DNA from: Nocardia alba NBRC 108234
Lineage (GTDB): Bacteria > Actinomycetota > Actinomycetes > Mycobacteriales > Mycobacteriaceae
Length of the DNA: 64,000 nucleotides
Assembly (NCBI RefSeq): GCF_001612665.1
Contig: NZ_BDAX01000014.1
Coordinates: forward strand, 124,001 to 188,000
Direction: 5' to 3'
Shown: positions 60,720 through 64,000 of the stretch, one piece after another
Position numbering within the stretch: position 1 is the stretch's first letter
Layout of the letters: each line of letters begins with the position of its first letter
Notes under the pieces: model-generated
Told to the model about the DNA's origin: nothing
Databases searched by the model: none
Seen by the model: the letters and a program-made list of their open reading frames with translations, nothing else
Made by a program: the position numbers and the translations under genes

Positions 60720-62231
60720 GTGTCGACACCGCAGGACGCGCCAGGCGTGGGCCGAGCGCCCGGCCGAGGGAGCGGGTTGTTCCGCACCAAATCCGTCGAG
60801 CAGTCGATTCTCGACACCGACGATCCCGATTCCAAACTCCGCAAAGACCTGACCGCCTGGGATCTGACGGTCTTCGGTGTCGCCGTGGTGGTCGGCGCGG
60901 GCATCTTCACCCTGACCGCGCGCACCGCGGGCAATGTGGCCGGGCCATCGGTATCGCTGGCATTCGTTTTCGCGGCGATCGCGTGTGGGCTCACCGCGGT
61001 CTGCTACGCGGAGTTCGCCTCTACCGTGCCGGTCGCCGGAAGTGCCTACACCTATTCCTATGCCACTTTCGGTGAATTGGTGGCGTGGATCATCGGCTGG
61101 GACCTGATCCTGGAATTCGCGCTCGCCGCGTCGGTGGTCGCGAAAGGCTGGTCGCAGTATCTCGGCACGGTATTCGGATTCGATTCCGCCACGGTGCATT
61201 GGGGGTCGATCACCTTCGACTGGGGGGCGGTATTGCTGCTCACCGTGCTCGGTGTGCTGCTCGCCGTCGGCACCAAGGTGTCCTCGCGGGTCTCGGCCGT
61301 CGCGGTGGCGATCAAGCTCGCTGTCATCGCGCTGGTGCTCGTGCTCGGCATCACCTATTTCAAGGCGTCCAACCTGAGCCCCTACATCCCGCCGTCGCAG
61401 CCCGCCGAGGAAAGCGCCAGCGGTCTGCACCAGACGCTGTTCCAGTTCATCACCGGTGCGGGTGACACCAACTTCGGCTGGTACGGCCTGCTCGCCGCGG
61501 CCAGCATCGTGTTCTTCGCGTTCATCGGCTTCGACGTCGTGGCGACCGCCGCCGAGGAGACCAAGAATCCGCAGAAGGCGGTGCCGCGCGGCATCCTCGG
61601 TTCACTGGTGATCGTCACCGTGCTCTACGTGGCGGTGACGCTGGTACTCACCGGCATGGTGCCCTACACCGATCTGGCGGGCGAGAACGCCACACTGGCA
61701 ACGGCATTCCAGATCGTCGGCGTGGACTGGGCCAAGAACGTCATCTCCATCGGCGCCCTGGCCGGCCTCACCACCGTGGTGATGGTGCTGTTCCTCGGGC
61801 AGACTCGCGTGCTGTTCGCGATGTCGCGCGATGGTCTGCTGCCCCGTGGGCTGGCCCACACCGGCAAGCGCGGCACCCCGGTGCGACTCACCGCGATCGT
61901 CGGCGTGATCTGCTGCGTGCTGGCCGGTTTCGTCGACTTCGGCACGCTCGAGGAAATGGTGAACATCGGCACACTGTTCGCGTTCGTCCTGGTCTCGGTC
62001 GGCGTCATCGTCCTGCGCCGTACCCGCCCCGACCTCCCCCGCGGCTTCCGCGTCCCCCTGGTCCCCCTCGTCCCCATCCTGGCCGTCGCGGCCTGCCTGT
62101 GGCTGATGGTGAACCTCTCGGTGGAAACCTGGCTGCGCTTCGTGATCTGGATGGCCATCGGCTTCGCCGTCTACTTCGCCTATGGCCGTCGCCACTCGGT
62201 CCTCGGCAAAAAGGCGGCGAAGCAAGACTGA
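60720..62231 (+). CDS. APC-family amino-acid permease (cationic amino-acid transporter type)
   Basis: 503 residues, about 12 helices. LTAWDLTVFGVAVVVGAGIFTLT near residue 45 is the conserved first helix of YfnA/CAT-type permeases; GWDLILEFALAASVVAKGW, FFAFIGFDVVATAAEETKNPQKAVPRGI and RDGLLPRGLAHT follow. The GTG at 60720 has AAGGAG eight bases upstream. It may be cotranscribed with the peptide transporter. Substrate (Arg, Lys or others) uncertain. Confidence 0.9.
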   Translation: MSTPQDAPGVGRAPGRGSGLFRTKSVEQSILDTDDPDSKLRKDLTAWDLTVFGVAVVVGAGIFTLTARTAGNVAGPSVSLAFVFAAIACGLTAVCYAEFASTVPVAGSAYTYSYATFGELVAWIIGWDLILEFALAASVVAKGWSQYLGTVFGFDSATVHWGSITFDWGAVLLLTVLGVLLAVGTKVSSRVSAVAVAIKLAVIALVLVLGITYFKASNLSPYIPPSQPAEESASGLHQTLFQFITGAGDTNFGWYGLLAAASIVFFAFIGFDVVATAAEETKNPQKAVPRGILGSLVIVTVLYVAVTLVLTGMVPYTDLAGENATLATAFQIVGVDWAKNVISIGALAGLTTVVMVLFLGQTRVLFAMSRDGLLPRGLAHTGKRGTPVRLTAIVGVICCVLAGFVDFGTLEEMVNIGTLFAFVLVSVGVIVLRRTRPDLPRGFRVPLVPLVPILAVAACLWLMVNLSVETWLRFVIWMAIGFAVYFAYGRRHSVLGKKAAKQD

Positions 62232-62347
62232 CCAGCCCCTTCGATGACATGATCGGTCCCGGCGTGGTCCGTTCCGACACGCCGGGCCGACCTTGTCGAC
62301 CAACAGGATTCCGGTACACCCGTACGATTCGCTACGCTATCCGGGAC

Positions 62348-62421
62348 GCCCCTATAGCCCAATTGGCAGAGGCAGCGGACTTAAAATCCGCACAGTCAGG
62401 GTTCGAGTCCCTGTGGGGGCA
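62348..62421 (+). tRNA. tRNA-Leu (anticodon UAA), short variable loop
   Basis: Acceptor GCCCCTA pairs with TGGGGGC (62414-62420), discriminator A at 62421, CCA not encoded. Anticodon stem GCGGA/TCCGC (62375-62379, 62387-62391) with loop CTTAAAA, anticodon TAA (62382-62384). T stem CAGGG/CCCTG with TTCGAGT loop. The variable region is only ACAGT, a class I body, whereas Leu tRNAs normally have a long arm. UUA is a rare codon in this genome. Confidence 0.92.
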
Positions 62422-62853
62422 CTGAAACACCAGGTCAGACCCGATCGCTGGGTCTGAGAACTTGCAAAATGCGGGCGATTCCCAAAAAAACACCAAGAAT
62501 TCGCGCCGAACTTCCTGTCGCCCGCCGGCCCCAGCCATCGTCAGCCGGGACCGCTGCAGCGAGATAGACCCTCCAGTTTCGAGAACGACAGACGTCCACG
62601 CACTTGCCTCAGACGCTGCACCTGCTGCCACCAACGCCCGGCCGACAGGGGGATGCCGCGCCGCATGTGACGTCGTTTATCGGTGAATACGGCCGTCGTT
62701 CGGCATCGGACTTCACCAACCCGATCGGTGAAATCTGACGCCACCATGCGGATCTCGGGACGATTCGACGACAGCCTGTGACCGATCGCATTGCGGGTTC
62801 GATCAGCACCAGCGCTGCGCCGCTCTAAGCTCCCAGCTAGGGAGGACTCGATC
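62422..62853. other. 432-bp region after the tRNA, no gene recognised
   Basis: Contains an A-rich patch (CCCAAAAAAACACC at about 62480) and mixed composition. ORFs overlapping the tRNA on the minus strand have no protein-like features. A ribosome binding site GGGAGG for the next gene lies at 62840-62845. No integrase fragment or tRNA 3'-end repeat is visible. Confidence 0.5.
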
Positions 62854-63162
62854 ATGGCCAATCACAAGAGGACCGTCACTGACTCAGAAGTCCAGGACGT
62901 TCTCAACTACTTCGGCAAATGCCCGATCTGCGACCATCCGGCCCGTGCTTGGCATATCACTGCCCGGTTCGACGACGGCGGAGTCGAAAGCCAGACCGTC
63001 GCCGCGTGCGGTGGCTGGTGTGGATGGAAGGGGCCTGTGAATCCAACTCCGATGACCGGCGACACTGCAGTATTGACGCAGGGTCAAAACATGATTGGGT
63101 CGGCCGCCGCCCCGTCACTGCCCACTGCTCTTCATCACACCGATGTCCCCCACCAGCGGTGA
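62854..63162 (+). CDS. small putative zinc-ribbon protein
   Basis: 102 residues: MANHKRTVTDSEVQDVLNYFG, then a CPICDH knuckle near residue 24 and a second Cys set VAACGGWCGWKG near 51-60, which could bind one zinc. The C-terminal 40 residues are low complexity. GGGAGG precedes the ATG by about ten bases. No relatives recognised; composition differs from the core genes. It stands alone after the tRNA. Confidence 0.6.
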   Translation: MANHKRTVTDSEVQDVLNYFGKCPICDHPARAWHITARFDDGGVESQTVAACGGWCGWKGPVNPTPMTGDTAVLTQGQNMIGSAAAPSLPTALHHTDVPHQR

Positions 63163-63421
63163 GTGCGCGGATTCCGCCCCTTCAATCTCACGACCTGTGT
63201 GCCAGTTCAGTGCGGTTCTACTCGACGAGAACAAGTCGGCGCTGCGGCACTACGCAGCCCAGCGAGGGTTGGTCGATCAGGTCGATGCGATCAGCGAGCT
63301 GGCACAGTCGATCGTGCCCGGTCCCGCCAGCGGGGCAAGCACACCAGCGGCGCCTGTATGTGTCGAATTCACGATCACGGGCCCTGACGCCGCTGAGCTG
63401 GAGGCGAGTATCCGAGCCTGA
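63143..63421 (+). CDS. hypothetical protein, 92 aa
   Basis: MSPTSGECADSAPSISRPVC..., then a helical stretch (ENKSALRHYAAQRGLVDQVDAISELAQSIV) and a short beta end (VCVEFTITGPDAAELEASIRA). The ATG overlaps the 3' end of the preceding gene by 20 bases, which fits a coupled pair, but no ribosome binding site is clear. No family recognised. Confidence 0.45.
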   Translation: MSPTSGECADSAPSISRPVCQFSAVLLDENKSALRHYAAQRGLVDQVDAISELAQSIVPGPASGASTPAAPVCVEFTITGPDAAELEASIRA

Positions 63422-63690
63422 GTGTTTCCACGAGCAGAACGGCAAAGTGCTCGTCTACGGCGGCGTTATCCGTGGTCCGGCGGTCGAGACCGAGGTCGTT
63501 TTCCGAGCACCGTGCAGTGCGCATCTCTTCGTTCGTAGGTGTGCGGCCGTCAACGATCGGCGCCAAGTCTTCTTCATAGACGTTCCCGTCGCGGGAGCAC
63601 GTTCGCTCTTGACGACGCCGGTGAATGCAGGGCAACGCCGGTCACCATCACCGAGCGATCAGTGAATTCCGTGCGGGTGGGGCTTTGCCT
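63422..63690. other. 269-bp stretch with an uncertain ORF
   Basis: A + strand frame ending at 63665 reads VLVYGGVIRGPAVETEVVFRA... and looks mildly protein-like, but has no good start or ribosome binding site and overlaps other frames. It may be a fragment. Nothing else is seen. Confidence 0.3.
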
Positions 63691-63951
63691 TCACGCGCAG
63701 CACATGTAGGCGTCCGAAGTGATCGTGTACGGTTCGCCCGGCGCCGGCGGTGTGGTGGTGGTGGGTTTCGTGAACACATCCGGCGGGCACGGTATCTGGT
63801 CGCAGGAATCCACTATTTCCGGATGCTCGAACAGCCATGTCACTCCCCATAGCACGGCCGCCAGCAACAACACCGACGTGAAAACAATCTTGAACGTCAC
63901 CCATTCAGGGTAGGGAGAAGCACCGACAGAAGCCAAGGGCCGCAACGACAT
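63691..63951 (-). CDS. small single-pass membrane protein, 86 aa
   Basis: An N-terminal segment, one transmembrane helix (VFTSVLLLAAVLWGVTWLF), then an extracytoplasmic tail with several Cys (DSCDQIPCPPD, MCCA end) and a Thr/Pro linker. The ATG at 63951 or a GTG at 63900 could be the start. No homologue recognised. It lies in the gene-poor tail after the tRNA. Confidence 0.5.
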   Translation of the reverse strand: MSLRPLASVGASPYPEWVTFKIVFTSVLLLAAVLWGVTWLFEHPEIVDSCDQIPCPPDVFTKPTTTTPPAPGEPYTITSDAYMCCA

Positions 63952-64000
63952 TACAAATAGGGGCGGTTACATCCTTGATGGGTGGTCAGGTCGTCGCGAG

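Noticed and set aside
62332..62634. Minus-strand 100-aa ORF over the tRNA
   Set aside because: Its C-terminal part is simply the reverse translation of the tRNA, a well-known false ORF pattern.

Overview
The window is about 64 kb of high-GC actinobacterial chromosome. The best fit is Nocardia or a close mycolate-producing relative. The evidence is a mycothiol S-conjugate amidase, a short-chain cis-prenyl synthase and acyl-ACP desaturase of mycobacterial type, two luciferase-like flavin oxidoreductases, an LGFP-repeat lipoprotein, and gene order that (from memory) follows the Mycobacterium tuberculosis Rv1074c-Rv1100 block in the same relative order: DUF4245, glpX, fum, desA, phoH2, glyA, coaA, cis-prenyl synthase, hemolysin III, thioredoxin-domain protein, small membrane protein, mca, DUF4307, greA, metB, cbs, SGNH hydrolase, fadA. 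No plasmid, phage structural, insertion-sequence or CRISPR signature was found.

Region by region. 1-9.2 kb: end of an FAD oxidase, DUF4245 protein, glpX and fumC (central carbon), a patatin-like protein, a desaturase paralogue with lost iron ligands, the LGFP lipoprotein, PhoH2, a 90-aa protein and an epoxide-hydrolase-fold protein. 9.2-13.9 kb: accessory insert with a TetR/FAD-monooxygenase pair around a perfect operator, an LLM oxidoreductase behind a MerR-type promoter, and two unknown coupled genes. 13.9-25 kb: glyA, a DUF885 metalloprotein, coaA, a propeller-like lipoprotein, cis-prenyl synthase, hemolysin III, a membrane adenylyl cyclase and a YyaL-type thioredoxin-domain protein. 25-33.7 kb: accessory insert with a vapBC-like toxin-antitoxin pair and a microcompartment-free ethanolamine module (GAF regulator, aldehyde dehydrogenase, DUF779, permease, eutB, eutC), then a Nudix hydrolase. 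33.9-37.6 kb: mca, DUF4307, greA behind a structured leader, metB. 37.7-45.6 kb: accessory insert between metB and cbs with an acyl-CoA dehydrogenase, a second flavin monooxygenase, a mechanosensitive-type membrane protein, a macrolide-resistance erm gene with leader peptide and attenuator, and a glutamate-dehydrogenase-family enzyme divergent from a LysR regulator. 45.6-53.8 kb: cbs, SGNH hydrolase, thiolase, Bax-inhibitor-1 protein, rRNA methyltransferase and lipoproteins including a DUF6153/DUF305 pair. 53.9-62.2 kb: lipoprotein, beta-lactamase-fold hydrolase, GntR regulator, three small envelope proteins, MHYT protein, SRPBCC protein, peptide and amino-acid transporters. 62.3 kb to the end: a tRNA-Leu(UAA) followed by a gene-poor tail with small orphan ORFs, possibly the start of an integrated element.

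The strongest regulatory finding is the erm locus: a WhiB7-like promoter, a 17-codon leader carrying an Arg-Phe-Arg motif, and two mutually exclusive hairpins, one of which covers the erm ribosome binding site. A second pattern runs through the window: at least 17 genes have a TANNNT -10 box 6 to 8 bases before the start codon, as expected for leaderless transcripts. Compact perfect hairpins separate several of the convergent gene pairs.
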